Source of the DNA: a virus | Virus record (IMG/VR): IMGVR_UViG_3300048837_000745 | Span: 1-38,842 of that record | DNA length: 38,842 nt | Direction: 5' to 3' (one strand) | Shown: positions 1 to 8,084 of the stretch, piece after piece | How positions within the stretch are numbered: position 1 is the first letter of the stretch | Layout of the letters: each line of letters opens with the position of its first letter | Program-made: the position numbers and the translations under genes | The notes under the pieces: model-generated | Told to the model about the DNA's origin: nothing | The model's database searches: none | Seen by the model: the letters and a program-made list of their open reading frames with translations, nothing else

Positions 1-127
1 CGCAGTTGGCGGCGCAGTTGGCGACGCAGTTGACGACGCAGTTGGCGGCGCAGTTGGCGTCGCAGTTCGCGACGCAGTTGACGACGCAGTTCGCGACGCA
101 GTTGGCGGCGCAGTTGGCGACGCAGTT
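1..127. repeat. Terminal direct repeat (identical to 38716-38842)
   Basis: Bases 1-127 equal bases 38716-38842 exactly. An overlap of exactly 127 is a common largest k-mer in short-read assemblers, so this is best read as the overlap of a circular contig rather than a physical terminal repeat. Because the overlap lies inside a 12-bp tandem array, the true copy number there may be misassembled. Confidence 0.85.
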
Positions 128-1018
128 GACGACGCAGTTGGCGGCGCAGTTGGCGTCGCAGTTCGCGACGCAGTTGACGACGCAGTTCGCGACGCAGTTG
201 GCGGCGCAGTTGGCGGCGCAGTTCGCGACGCAGTTGACGACGCAGTTGGCGGCGCAGTTGGCGACGCAGTTGGCGACGCAGTTCGCGACGCAGTTGGCGA
301 CGCAGTTGGCGGCGCAGTTCGCGACGCTTGGCACTACTGGCTAGGGGGGCAGTTTTGGGTTGGGCATTATTGGAACGGGTCGCCCGCAACTGTTTCTTTC
401 TTTACAGATGTTTGCGGACTTGAGCTATCAAAAGACATGATGGAGCGAGCCGCAGCTTACCGTAAAGTCTGTGAGTCGGTGAATTACATTTGGCCCAATT
501 CGAGCTTTGTCATTGTTTGCAACAGGCCAAGGCGCATAGCTCGGGATGCTCAGGGCAGACTTGATTATGATAGGGGCAAAGCCATCGAATATCCTGATGG
601 ATGGGGGGTGTATATGCTTGGGGGCGTGCGCTTCCCGGATGAGGCGCTCTACTGGAAGGTTGTGTCTGGGAAAATGACTTTTGCGGAAATTATGGCAATT
701 GACAACACGGAGCAGCAATTGCAAGCGCTGCGCTTTAATCCTAACGCAATTGTGGCTGAGGGCGCTCAAGTCGTGGAGCGCAGCTTGCGGGGGAATGAGC
801 TGATAAAAATCACGGGGCAGAAGATCAATGAGCTTTACGACGAGCCGGAAGTCTTTTTCTTGCGGTACATAGACCCAAGCAAGGCAGCCCCTAACAACGT
901 GTTCTACGACGGCGTAGACCCTGCTTTAGCAAAGAAAACCACAAGCCCTGATGCCATTATGGCAGTGCATTGCGGGCTAACTGAAGAGCAGTATAGCACG
1001 ATGAGGATTGAGCAATGA
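1..1018 (+). CDS. C-terminal part of a repeat-DUF6745 protein (continues from 38228 across the circular junction)
   Basis: The reading frame is open from base 2 to the TGA at 1016-1018. With the 127-base terminal duplication collapsed it joins the gene starting at 38228 as one 501-residue protein. Bases 2-325 encode 27 tandem four-residue units of the form A-V-(G/D/R)-(G/D/V). From 326 the protein becomes globular: a Trp/Gly-rich start (WHYWLGGQFWVGHYW), then SFFTDVCGLEL, a segment reading YPDGWGVYMLGGVRFPDE, and the end CGLTEEQYSTMRIEQ. I recognise this layout as DUF6745, a domain of unknown function whose N-terminal side in other proteins is also often repetitive. An ATG at 437 exists, but starting there would cut off the conserved WLGGQFW block, so the long version is preferred. 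No function is known. The TGA overlaps the next ATG (ATGA). Confidence 0.85.
   Translation, partial: AVGGAVGDAVDDAVGGAVGVAVRDAVDDAVRDAVGGAVGDAVDDAVGGAVGVAVRDAVDDAVRDAVGGAVGGAVRDAVDDAVGGAVGDAVGDAVRDAVGDAVGGAVRDAWHYWLGGQFWVGHYWNGSPATVSFFTDVCGLELSKDMMERAAAYRKVCESVNYIWPNSSFVIVCNRPRRIARDAQGRLDYDRGKAIEYPDGWGVYMLGGVRFPDEALYWKVVSGKMTFAEIMAIDNTEQQLQALRFNPNAIVAEGAQVVERSLRGNELIKITGQKINELYDEPEVFFLRYIDPSKAAPNNVFYDGVDPALAKKTTSPDAIMAVHCGLTEEQYSTMRIEQ
2..325 (+). repeat. 12-bp tandem repeat array, left part (27 units)
   Basis: The units are GCAGTT plus two variable codons (GGC, GAC, CGC, GTC). Units 1-8 (bases 2-97) recur exactly as units 9-16 (98-193), so a 96-bp higher-order duplication is superimposed on the 12-bp period. 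The array continues at 38477-38842; after circular joining there are about 47 units. All variation is at codon positions that keep the frame and swap Gly, Asp, Arg and Val. Confidence 0.95.
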
Positions 1019-1410
1019 CACACGATGATGACAAGAAAGCGGCGGAGGAGTGGGCGAAGGAAGTTGCTCACGGCGAACTAAGTGAGAAATATTTACCCAC
1101 AGCGCCGGGCAATTATTTTCAAGATTACTCATGTGCTTACGATTCTTTCCTCGCCGGAGTCGCTCACGCAAGGCGGTGGATTCCGGTTAGCGAGAGGTTG
1201 CCGACTAAGGAGGAAAGGGACTCATTAATTATTGAGTGGTGGCATGATTACGAATGTTGCCCATACTCAGGGCGGTTTGAGTCTTATGATGGTAAGCGGA
1301 TTTGGATAGAAAGCCGCAACGAGTGGAGCGTAGCAATCCCGCTCACCGAATTTACGCACTGGAGAGCAGTGAACGAGCCGCCACCACCAGAGCCGCAGGA
1401 GGGGGAATGA
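1015..1410 (+). CDS. DUF551-type protein
   Basis: 131 residues. The central motif RWIPVSERLPTKEE (about residues 54-67) and the late segment FTHWRAVNEPPPPE fit the DUF551 family, small phage and prophage proteins with a WIPVSERLP...THW...PEPP frame and no established role. The residues before that motif are an unrelated-looking charged extension. The start overlaps the upstream stop as ATGA. The last codons (EGE) also encode the GGAGGGGG ribosome site of the next gene, a device repeated in the following gene. Confidence 0.75.
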   Translation: MTHDDDKKAAEEWAKEVAHGELSEKYLPTAPGNYFQDYSCAYDSFLAGVAHARRWIPVSERLPTKEERDSLIIEWWHDYECCPYSGRFESYDGKRIWIESRNEWSVAIPLTEFTHWRAVNEPPPPEPQEGE

Positions 1411-1613
1411 GTAAAATAATACAAATCGAAGTAATTGATAGTAGTGATGTGGTTTTTGCGCTCGATGACAGTGGGCATGTGTGGCAAGTGTCTTACGACC
1501 TCCACCTAAAAAGAGAAGTATGGAGGTTGAAGGCTAATACCGAACCGGAGGAAGGCAAGGAAGTGAAGCAACTTCACCGAGAGGAGCCTGAAAAGCCGAA
1601 GGAGGGGGAATGA
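1407..1613 (+). CDS. Small acidic protein of unknown function
   Basis: 68 residues, beginning MSKIIQIEVIDSSDVVFALD. The ATG at 1407 is chosen because it overlaps the preceding stop (ATGA) and follows AGGAGGGGG. The frame is open further upstream to 1302 but that part lies inside the DUF551 gene. The N-terminal half looks like a small beta domain (alternating hydrophobics, VWQVSYDL), the C-terminal third is Glu/Lys-rich and ends KEGE, which again encodes the next ribosome site. No family recognised. Confidence 0.7.
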   Translation: MSKIIQIEVIDSSDVVFALDDSGHVWQVSYDLHLKREVWRLKANTEPEEGKEVKQLHREEPEKPKEGE

Positions 1614-1852
1614 AAATCCCCAAGGACCGCTACCCGTGGATAGTACGCAATAGACTAAGCAAGTCTCTCCGCATACTGCCGTACAAAGAAGCGCGGGCCT
1701 ACTACCGGTCTCTTAAACGCTGCAAGACTCGGAGCATGTGGCAAGACATCCCATTGTCAGTTGTTGTCACGTCTGTAATGCAAAAGTATGCAAAAAAGGC
1801 AGAGAAAATGCTGTTTGAGCCAAACCCTATTTTGGTGAAATTAAAAATATGA
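1610..1852 (+). CDS. Small basic protein of unknown function
   Basis: 80 residues, rich in Lys and Arg (RNRLSKSLRILPYKEARAYY). It starts in an ATGA overlap with the previous stop and follows AAGGAGGGGG. Similar charge to small nucleic-acid-binding proteins but no motif supports that. Translationally coupled to both neighbours. Confidence 0.65.
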   Translation: MKIPKDRYPWIVRNRLSKSLRILPYKEARAYYRSLKRCKTRSMWQDIPLSVVVTSVMQKYAKKAEKMLFEPNPILVKLKI

Positions 1853-1992
1853 AACCAAAAAAGAAACGCAATCTTCAAGACGCGACTCTCCGCAACGTAA
1901 GAGCGCTAAAAAAGAGGGTGGCCGAGCTTGAGAAGCAGGTACGCATCTTAAAGATAGACGTAAAGGGATTAAGGGCAGACCTAGCACTCTGA
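1849..1992 (+). CDS. Short coiled-coil protein
   Basis: 47 residues. A lysine-rich start (MKPKKKRNLQ) is followed by a heptad-like stretch, VRALKKRVAELEKQVRILK, that should form a coiled coil. The ATG overlaps the upstream stop (ATGA). It has no good Shine-Dalgarno of its own, so coupling is likely. Function unknown. Confidence 0.6.
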   Translation: MKPKKKRNLQDATLRNVRALKKRVAELEKQVRILKIDVKGLRADLAL

Positions 1993-1993
1993 T

Positions 1994-2116
1994 ATGGGCT
2001 TTGCTTATTGGCTTGAGACCATAGCGCTACTGGTAGCCTTAATGGGGCCGTCATACCTCTTGGGGCTTTGGACGGCTTGGGTCTTTTATGACTACTACAA
2101 CGATGGAGATGATTAG
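1994..2116 (+). CDS. Small single-pass membrane protein
   Basis: 40 residues. Almost the whole chain is one hydrophobic segment (ETIALLVALMGPSYLLGLW) followed by a short acidic tail (YNDGDD). It sits one base after the previous stop and two bases before the next start, consistent with membership in the operon. No family recognised. Confidence 0.55.
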   Translation: MGFAYWLETIALLVALMGPSYLLGLWTAWVFYDYYNDGDD

Positions 2117-2118
2117 AG

Positions 2119-2340
2119 ATGACCCTAGAAGAAGCCGAGGCTTTGGCTAAAGTCTTTGAGAAGGTGGATGGCGGTTGCTGCGTTTGCGTACGCTCAACTT
2201 GCGTTGCCGCAAATAAGAAAAATCTTGGTTGGTTTTGGGCTCCGCTGGAAGACGGCGCTAGAGGGGCAGTGGCGGTCTATATAAAAAAAGAAGACATGCC
2301 TGAATGGTTTAGGAGCTTGTGCAACGACGAGGAGGATTAA
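2119..2340 (+). CDS. Small protein of unknown function
   Basis: 73 residues, acidic, with an internal Cys cluster (GGCCVCVRSTC) and a helical start (TLEEAEALAKVFEKV). The four cysteines could bind metal or form disulfides, which the sequence alone cannot settle. Its stop overlaps the next start as TAATG. Confidence 0.6.
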   Translation: MTLEEAEALAKVFEKVDGGCCVCVRSTCVAANKKNLGWFWAPLEDGARGAVAVYIKKEDMPEWFRSLCNDEED

Positions 2341-3311
2341 TGTACGGATTAGACTTGCTTGGCCTTGCGGCCTTCCCAAAAGCCTTTCCTCGCGCCTTCC
2401 CTAAAGGGTTTGCGCTAGGAGTCTTTGCTAACACCTTTGGGAACCCTTACCCACACATTAAGAGAATCCTTGCTACTGGGAAGTGTCCAAAGGTTAGGGT
2501 TCACGGTATCTGGGAAGACAACCACCGCTATCAACCCGCCGTCCATGACCCCCTTATCTGGAAGGAGTTTAACAAGCTAAAGAAATTTGCAGCGGAGAAT
2601 CCCGGAACATGCTTTCAGTTCTCCCCGTTCTGTGAGGCTATTGGTGACCTTACTGAAATCCTTTCTCGCCTTAAGGAAGAGGCTGGCAATATTGGCCTTG
2701 TAAACTCAGTCTGGCAGGGGCCAGCCCAGAAGCCTAAGCTTGCTATAAATGAGGTTCATGGAGACGCCGACAGGCAAAAGGGTGTGTATAATTATTCTTG
2801 GGACGGAGATAACTGCGTCGATGGGGATGTTGCCGCTTCAAAGAGAAGGCACAAGAGCGTCGATACTTACTACTTCTGGCATCCCTCATTTAATGGGAGA
2901 AGGAACGTAGAAGACCCAACGCCGCGCCCTGAGCGGAAGTTCTGGCCGACAGCAGAGCTTATAGAGTCAGTGGCGTATCTATCTAATCAAAGAGGGAAGA
3001 CTGGCCTCCCCCCTCAGTGGCTGTGGAAGTCTCATGCAGACGTGCACAATGTCCCCCCTGAGCCAAGGGCGTATAAGCCTGTCTTGCTTGCTCCAATCAA
3101 AAGGCCACATCTTGAGCTGATAGCGGCCAATGGGAAGGTAGTGGAAAGGCTCCCGTATTACGGGCCGTTTGCTGATGGCAGACACCGCTATTACGCCAGC
3201 CGCTACGGGTATGAGATAGCGGAGCAGGCGAGGATAGAGGCGGGGTCTGCGGTATGCAGGCTGGGAGACGGGAAGGTTAATCCAGCCTTTAGGGAGGGAG
3301 GGTTCCGCTAA
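2340..3311 (+). CDS. Putative glycoside-hydrolase-like protein, end of the rightward operon
   Basis: 323 residues. The start at 2340 follows GAGGAGGATTA; a frame extension to 2319 lacks this support. The N-terminal 240 residues carry aromatic and acidic motifs spaced as in TIM-barrel hydrolases: KVRVHGIWEDNHRY, CFQFSPFCE, LVNSVWQG, AINEVHGDAD, NYSWDGDNCVDGD, YYFWHPSFNGR and the late WLWKSHADVH. The last 70 residues look like a separate beta domain (LELIAANGKVVERLPYYGPF). A polysaccharide- or murein-cleaving role is an inference from this pattern. It could be an endolysin placed apart from the late genes, or an accessory enzyme. Its stop codon overlaps the stop of the convergent gene by 4 bases. 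Confidence 0.6.
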   Translation: MYGLDLLGLAAFPKAFPRAFPKGFALGVFANTFGNPYPHIKRILATGKCPKVRVHGIWEDNHRYQPAVHDPLIWKEFNKLKKFAAENPGTCFQFSPFCEAIGDLTEILSRLKEEAGNIGLVNSVWQGPAQKPKLAINEVHGDADRQKGVYNYSWDGDNCVDGDVAASKRRHKSVDTYYFWHPSFNGRRNVEDPTPRPERKFWPTAELIESVAYLSNQRGKTGLPPQWLWKSHADVHNVPPEPRAYKPVLLAPIKRPHLELIAANGKVVERLPYYGPFADGRHRYYASRYGYEIAEQARIEAGSAVCRLGDGKVNPAFREGGFR

Positions 3312-5530
3312 TAAGCCGAGCGCTCAGTCCCCGCAGAAAGACGCTTCATCTGCTGAACCAAGTCCCCTTGAGGAGTAGAACTAGGCATTCCTCTGGGGAT
3401 CACATCCAGCGCCGAGCTAAAAGAGTCTAAGTCTAAAGGAGAAGAGTTATATGGAGATACTGGCATTGCTTGTGTTTGGGCTGATGGCGTTTGGCTCCCT
3501 GTTCCTAGATACTCGCCACTAACAGCAGCCCCAACGGCCCTCGCTTTATCCAGAAGCGGCTGGTCCTCGCGCAAGACTCGATACACGTAGTCAGACTGCT
3601 CCATCGGGTCATTAAACTTGTTGTCTATGACAGAGCGGTATCCGCTGGGGTTCTGCTCAAGGGCTTGTGGCATAATCGCAGACAGCTCTCTTAACGCCAT
3701 CTTCTTGTCAGTCGGGCTTCCAGACTCAAGAGCAGCAGCTATCCTCATCGACTCCATAGCCGCCATCTCTGGGGGAGCCCCCGCCTCAAGCATGGACCGC
3801 ATAATCCTAGGGGCTGCGATAGCGGCCTCCATCGGGATGGAGCTGTCTCTTGGAATAGGGGTTTGCTGAGAGGTATTAAGCGAATACTCAGCAAGGCGAT
3901 TAGCAGCATAGCCAAAGGCAGCATCATATGGCATCCCGCCCCTAGCAAGACTGCTGGCAAAATTCGCCACAGAGCGCCGGAAGGCAGGAGTGGTAGACAG
4001 CGCCTTTAGCGAAGCTAGACCCAAATAGGCATTAACGGCCATGTTGATGGGAGAGCTATTCTGATTGTTCTGCGTCATTAGCAGAAACGGGACTGCGGTA
4101 CCAGAAGCGCCTTGCATTTGCCCTGTAAATGACAGTTGCTCACCGCGATTGTACCTTCCAAGCGGGCCTTGAATGGCGTTTATGATTTCTTCGTAGTCAC
4201 CATAAAGCTTGTTTTTCTGAACAACAGAAGGCGCGAGGTCATCGATAGTTTGCTTAAGAATCGACCCAAGCTGTCTGTCTACCCATATTGCGCTCTGAGA
4301 AGGATTTGCTTGAGAAAATCTCGCGCCTTGATAAATAGCGCTTTTTATTGAGTTTAAAGAAGCGAGCGTCGGAAGGTGATAAGGGTTTTCTTTTACGGCT
4401 TCTTTAACCCCAGTAATTAAGCTTTCCCTTACCCAATCAATCCCGTTATTTAGTTCCTTTAAATAGACCTCTTTCCCTTTGGCGACCAGCTGCCCCTTAA
4501 TTTCTTTTGCTTTTTCTTCGAGCATTGCAGCAAGATATTCCGCTGCTACAATGGGATTGTCTCCGGGAAGAATATCATCCCTATAAAGGTTTTTAGAGAC
4601 GGCCTCTAATTCGCTAGACAGCTCTGCGCCAAGAGCTTGCTGGCGTTTTTTAGCGTGCTGAAAAATCTTTAAGGCATTAGATGTCAACGGAGCGCCGTCA
4701 TCAGCGGCGGCAACAAAAGCTTTTTGCAGCGACTGCTCAAGGTCTTCACCGATAAGGTCAAACTCTTTTAGCTTACTTGCATCAATGCCAAGGGCCCGAA
4801 TCTGTGCCTTGGCTGCCACGTCTTTCGCTAGTTTTTGTGCGCTCCTAAATGAAGCAAGCTTAGACCCTACTGCGGCAATGCCGGATTCAGCGGCCCTGCC
4901 AAGCCCAATCAAAGCTACGTCTGAAGCTACATTTTCAGCCGCCTGCCCCACAGAAGAAAGACCAGCTTCTTCAGCTATGCGCCCTAATGACACCTCGCTC
5001 CCTGCCCGCGAGATAGACTCGGCCAGCGGATTAAGAGAGTCTAAAGATGGGCCTTGCTCTAGAGAACTAGCAAGGACATTTCTCCCTGATTTTACTACCC
5101 CACTAAAAATATTCCCCGCAGCAGAGCCGGCCTGAGAAAGGATTTCAGGAGCAGCCTCTAGGACTCTTTTGGTAGCGGAGCCTGCCCCCAGCGCCAAAGG
5201 GATTCTCGCGGCTGGATGCATGCTCGCCGCAGAAGCAAGAACCGAGCCTGCGGTAGATAAGCCGCCAGCGGTAGTTAGGTCTCCATAAGTCGGGATTAGA
5301 AATTCCCCTACAGTTTGAGCCCGCCCCGCTTGTGCCTCTTGCGCCTGTGGGGACGCTAATGCCTGCGCTTGGAAAGGGGTAGTTGCTCCAAGCTGAATGT
5401 CTTGCTGGCCAAAAGTAGGGCTAGGCGAGCGCAGCCCCGCCGCAATCTCTAAAGCTTCAAGCTCAGGGTCAACGTCGCTAGGCTCACGAAGGCCGGCTCT
5501 GCGCTCTAATTCTAAAAGTTCTTCGTCCAT
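3308..5530 (-). CDS. Large internal virion / ejection protein candidate
   Basis: 740 residues, last gene of the late operon. Alternating Ala/Gly-rich amphipathic stretches (for example LALGAGSATKRVLEAAPEIL) and long charged helices are typical of proteins packed in podovirus heads and ejected with the DNA. The N-terminus holds two degenerate copies of an acidic motif (LELERRAGLREP and LEALEIAAGLRSP). No catalytic motif is visible. It starts immediately at the stop of the upstream gene. Assignment rests on size, composition and position rather than a recognised family. Confidence 0.6.
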   Translation of the reverse strand: MDEELLELERRAGLREPSDVDPELEALEIAAGLRSPSPTFGQQDIQLGATTPFQAQALASPQAQEAQAGRAQTVGEFLIPTYGDLTTAGGLSTAGSVLASAASMHPAARIPLALGAGSATKRVLEAAPEILSQAGSAAGNIFSGVVKSGRNVLASSLEQGPSLDSLNPLAESISRAGSEVSLGRIAEEAGLSSVGQAAENVASDVALIGLGRAAESGIAAVGSKLASFRSAQKLAKDVAAKAQIRALGIDASKLKEFDLIGEDLEQSLQKAFVAAADDGAPLTSNALKIFQHAKKRQQALGAELSSELEAVSKNLYRDDILPGDNPIVAAEYLAAMLEEKAKEIKGQLVAKGKEVYLKELNNGIDWVRESLITGVKEAVKENPYHLPTLASLNSIKSAIYQGARFSQANPSQSAIWVDRQLGSILKQTIDDLAPSVVQKNKLYGDYEEIINAIQGPLGRYNRGEQLSFTGQMQGASGTAVPFLLMTQNNQNSSPINMAVNAYLGLASLKALSTTPAFRRSVANFASSLARGGMPYDAAFGYAANRLAEYSLNTSQQTPIPRDSSIPMEAAIAAPRIMRSMLEAGAPPEMAAMESMRIAAALESGSPTDKKMALRELSAIMPQALEQNPSGYRSVIDNKFNDPMEQSDYVYRVLREDQPLLDKARAVGAAVSGEYLGTGSQTPSAQTQAMPVSPYNSSPLDLDSFSSALDVIPRGMPSSTPQGDLVQQMKRLSAGTERSAY

Positions 5531-6774
5531 TAGAAGACCTTGCCCCCGCTTTTTAAGAACGCCTTTTTCTGCTCCGCAGACATTTGGTCATACTGTCCTC
5601 TAGGGATGCCAGAAGGGCCACCGCCCGTTGACGGAGGAGCTTCGTCGAGCGGGAAAATCTGCTCAACGTCTCCAGACATAAGAGCCCTGCCTCTTTGGGC
5701 AAGCCTTCTTTTCTTTTCTACCTGCCCTCTATAAATAGCTTCCATTGCTTGCTGATAAACAGGCAATGTGACGAACATCCCTTGAATAACGGCATCATCA
5801 ACGATTTGCTGGTCTTGCGCGCTCAAAACACCAGCAACTTGCGACTTGCCAGTCTTGAGACGATTAATAGCCTGAGCAGCATTAAAAAGAGCCCCTTCGG
5901 GCGTTGGGGAGATAAACTCTGAAGCTTTTCTTTGAGTCAAGCTGAAAAGCGTCTCATTCGCTGCTTCAGGGTTTTTAGCTAAATAATTGTCCACCGCTAA
6001 TAAAACATTTTTACTGGACTCTGCCGCGAGGCTTTCGTCCTCAAAGCTCTTTTGAACGGCGTCTAGGGACTCTTTAAAGCCTTGCTTCTCTAAGCTTACA
6101 GTTATGCTCGTGCCTTTCTCTCCAAGCCCTCTACGCGCTTTTCCCTCTTGGTAGTTAATCAAAAGACCATCCGGGCCATACTTCCGCACCTCGGCTTCTT
6201 TTACCCTATCTCCGGCCCGCTCTTCCTTCTCAAGCCCCTCTCGCTGCTTAAGTAGTGCCTGCCTTTCTGCCAAGACACCCTTAGCTTCCGCTGCCGCCTT
6301 CAGCTCTTTCTTCTTTTCGTCTTTAAGGAGCGTGTCCTGAAAAGTCTTCTGAGCACCAAGCCCAGCGCGAGCACCGGCGACGCCGCCGCGATTGCCTCCC
6401 AGAAGGTACCCACCAGCAACAGGGACAAGGGCGAGGAGCGCTTGGGCGACCATTTGGCCAACCTCATCTTCCTCATCCTTCCCGCCCTGAAGACTAAGGT
6501 TAGCAAACTTGGTTTCATTGGCATCCAGCATTTGCTTATTGCGGTCTAGAGCGAAATGAATGCTCTTTTCGGAGTCCAGCTCTCCCGGGATGGGCTCCCC
6601 AGCTTGAGGGATGTAACTAGAGATAGCACTCTTTGCGACAGCCTTATCAGCCTGAAGGTCGGGGTCATCAGAGTAAGTATAACCAAAGTTAGCGTCAGGG
6701 GAGGTTACGCCAAGCCCAGCGCCAATGCTGGCTAACTCTCCCTCGTCTTCATCTTCATCGTAGAAAGGGTTCAT
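5530..6774 (-). CDS. Internal virion protein candidate
   Basis: 414 residues. Strongly acidic N-terminus (DEDEDEGELASIG), a Gly/Ala-rich membrane-active-looking segment near residues 115-145 (LLALVPVAGGYLLGGNRGG), then a long Lys/Glu-rich helix (KDEKKKELKAAAEAKGV). This composition resembles ejection proteins. It lies between two similar candidates and shares the 5530 boundary with the next gene. Function inferred from context only. Confidence 0.55.
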   Translation of the reverse strand: MNPFYDEDEDEGELASIGAGLGVTSPDANFGYTYSDDPDLQADKAVAKSAISSYIPQAGEPIPGELDSEKSIHFALDRNKQMLDANETKFANLSLQGGKDEEDEVGQMVAQALLALVPVAGGYLLGGNRGGVAGARAGLGAQKTFQDTLLKDEKKKELKAAAEAKGVLAERQALLKQREGLEKEERAGDRVKEAEVRKYGPDGLLINYQEGKARRGLGEKGTSITVSLEKQGFKESLDAVQKSFEDESLAAESSKNVLLAVDNYLAKNPEAANETLFSLTQRKASEFISPTPEGALFNAAQAINRLKTGKSQVAGVLSAQDQQIVDDAVIQGMFVTLPVYQQAMEAIYRGQVEKKRRLAQRGRALMSGDVEQIFPLDEAPPSTGGGPSGIPRGQYDQMSAEQKKAFLKSGGKVF

Positions 6775-6776
6775 AA

Positions 6777-7595
6777 TTAGAATACCGGGTACGGCCTCCC
6801 TCTTTGGATAGCCTGTCTGTACAGGTCCATCTGCTCTTTATAACGCCTATTGCCCTGCCCAAGTTCTGCCATCGTCAACACGCTACTAAGGGCTCCAGCC
6901 CTCTCCTGCCCAAGCTGAGAAAGGTTGAACTGCTGATTCGCCGTATTAACAGCCTCCTGCCCAGCCTGAGACTGCCCATACGCCGCTAGGCTCTGAGTCC
7001 TTCTCCCAAACTCATCAGCCTCTACGCCTCTCACAGACTCCCCATAAGCCTGTAAGCGCCTCTGTTGCTCATCTGCGTTACGAACGAACAGGTCCTGCTC
7101 TAGGTTCTGCTGCTCGCCCATTCTAGCCCTATTTAGATTTGCCATCTGAGCTGCCGCACTAGCGCCCCTTACGCCGCCCCTAGCCTGAGCTATGGCCTGC
7201 TGCCCTATCCCCGTCTGATACTGCCTGTCTATGCCTCGCTGGGCCTGCTCCCTGAAGCCCTGAGACTGCTGGCTGGTATAGCCCCCAAGCCCAGCCTTCA
7301 TCTGGTCCAAATAGCTCTGTATATCCCCAGAGCGGCCACCATCTGCATACTGCTGAGAGAGGGCCTGATACTGATTAAGGATACCCTGCATCTCAGGGCT
7401 GGTAGTGGCATTAATCCGGCCAAGGCCGCCCTCGTAGAATCCCCCAAACTGAGCAAGGGCCTGCCCCGCCCTAAACGGGTCATTAGCAGTCCCCAGAAGT
7501 CCCTTTCTTAACGACTCAGATTGCCTCCCACTAAGCTGGTTCCCCGTGGCCTGCATCGCCGCCTCAGCTTGTTTTCTCTGTCGCCGTCTTGCCAT
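6777..7595 (-). CDS. Gln/Ala/Gly-rich internal virion protein candidate
   Basis: 272 residues. Begins MARRRQRKQAEAAMQATGNQ after an AGAGGG ribosome site and is rich in Gln, Ala, Gly and Arg throughout, with no Cys. Predicted to be mainly helical. The bias and position between nozzle and ejection-type genes suggest a structural component delivered with the genome. No family recognised. Confidence 0.55.
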   Translation of the reverse strand: MARRRQRKQAEAAMQATGNQLSGRQSESLRKGLLGTANDPFRAGQALAQFGGFYEGGLGRINATTSPEMQGILNQYQALSQQYADGGRSGDIQSYLDQMKAGLGGYTSQQSQGFREQAQRGIDRQYQTGIGQQAIAQARGGVRGASAAAQMANLNRARMGEQQNLEQDLFVRNADEQQRRLQAYGESVRGVEADEFGRRTQSLAAYGQSQAGQEAVNTANQQFNLSQLGQERAGALSSVLTMAELGQGNRRYKEQMDLYRQAIQRGRPYPVF

Positions 7596-7604
7596 AAGCC
7601 CTCT

Positions 7605-8084
7605 CTACTCAACAGGATACTTGATATAGAACGACACGACTATGGTCCCATTGGCAATGTTAGACCCAGCCGTAGTGTTTGAGATGTTCAGGACAGGAGA
7701 CCCCGAAGATAGCGCTATAACAGCCGCCTTCGCTGCCCCATTCTCAAAGATATTCCCAGCCCCCGGGAACTGCTGCACCTGCCCTGTGTTTGAAGCCCTA
7801 ACAGGGCAAGGCAGGCTCACCGTAATAAGCGTAGCAGGCCCAGAAGCCAGAGTAGCAAGAACCTCTCCCCATGCCTCGCAGTAAGGAGAGCCCGGAGCCT
7901 GTGAATATTCGCCTATCCTAACCGTCTGACCAGAGAGAGTCCCTGTATCCGCTGTAAGAACAGGAAGGTACTGCTTCGGAACATAGTCAGTCGCAAATAG
8001 CGGATTAAACTTACGCAGCTCCCCCGCCCACCTCTGAAGGGTCATTAAAGGGTTAGAAGTGAGAGGAAGGCTTAGCTTACTCAC
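7605..8084 (-). CDS. Small virion-associated protein
   Basis: 159 residues, starting at GTG in a GTGA overlap with the stop of the nozzle gene. After a helical start (LMTLQRWAGELRKFNPLF) the rest is beta-rich, ending GTIVVSFYIKYPVE. Probably a tail or decoration component, by position. No family recognised. Confidence 0.55.
   Translation of the reverse strand: MSKLSLPLTSNPLMTLQRWAGELRKFNPLFATDYVPKQYLPVLTADTGTLSGQTVRIGEYSQAPGSPYCEAWGEVLATLASGPATLITVSLPCPVRASNTGQVQQFPGAGNIFENGAAKAAVIALSSGSPVLNISNTTAGSNIANGTIVVSFYIKYPVE

Noticed and set aside
1-325. CRISPR-like array
   Set aside because: Units are contiguous 12-bp coding repeats without unique spacers.
6-344. Open frame of Ala-Gln-Leu-Thr repeats over the 12-bp array
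   Set aside because: It is another frame of the tandem array. The A-V-x-x frame is the one that continues into the DUF6745 domain and joins the gene at 38228.
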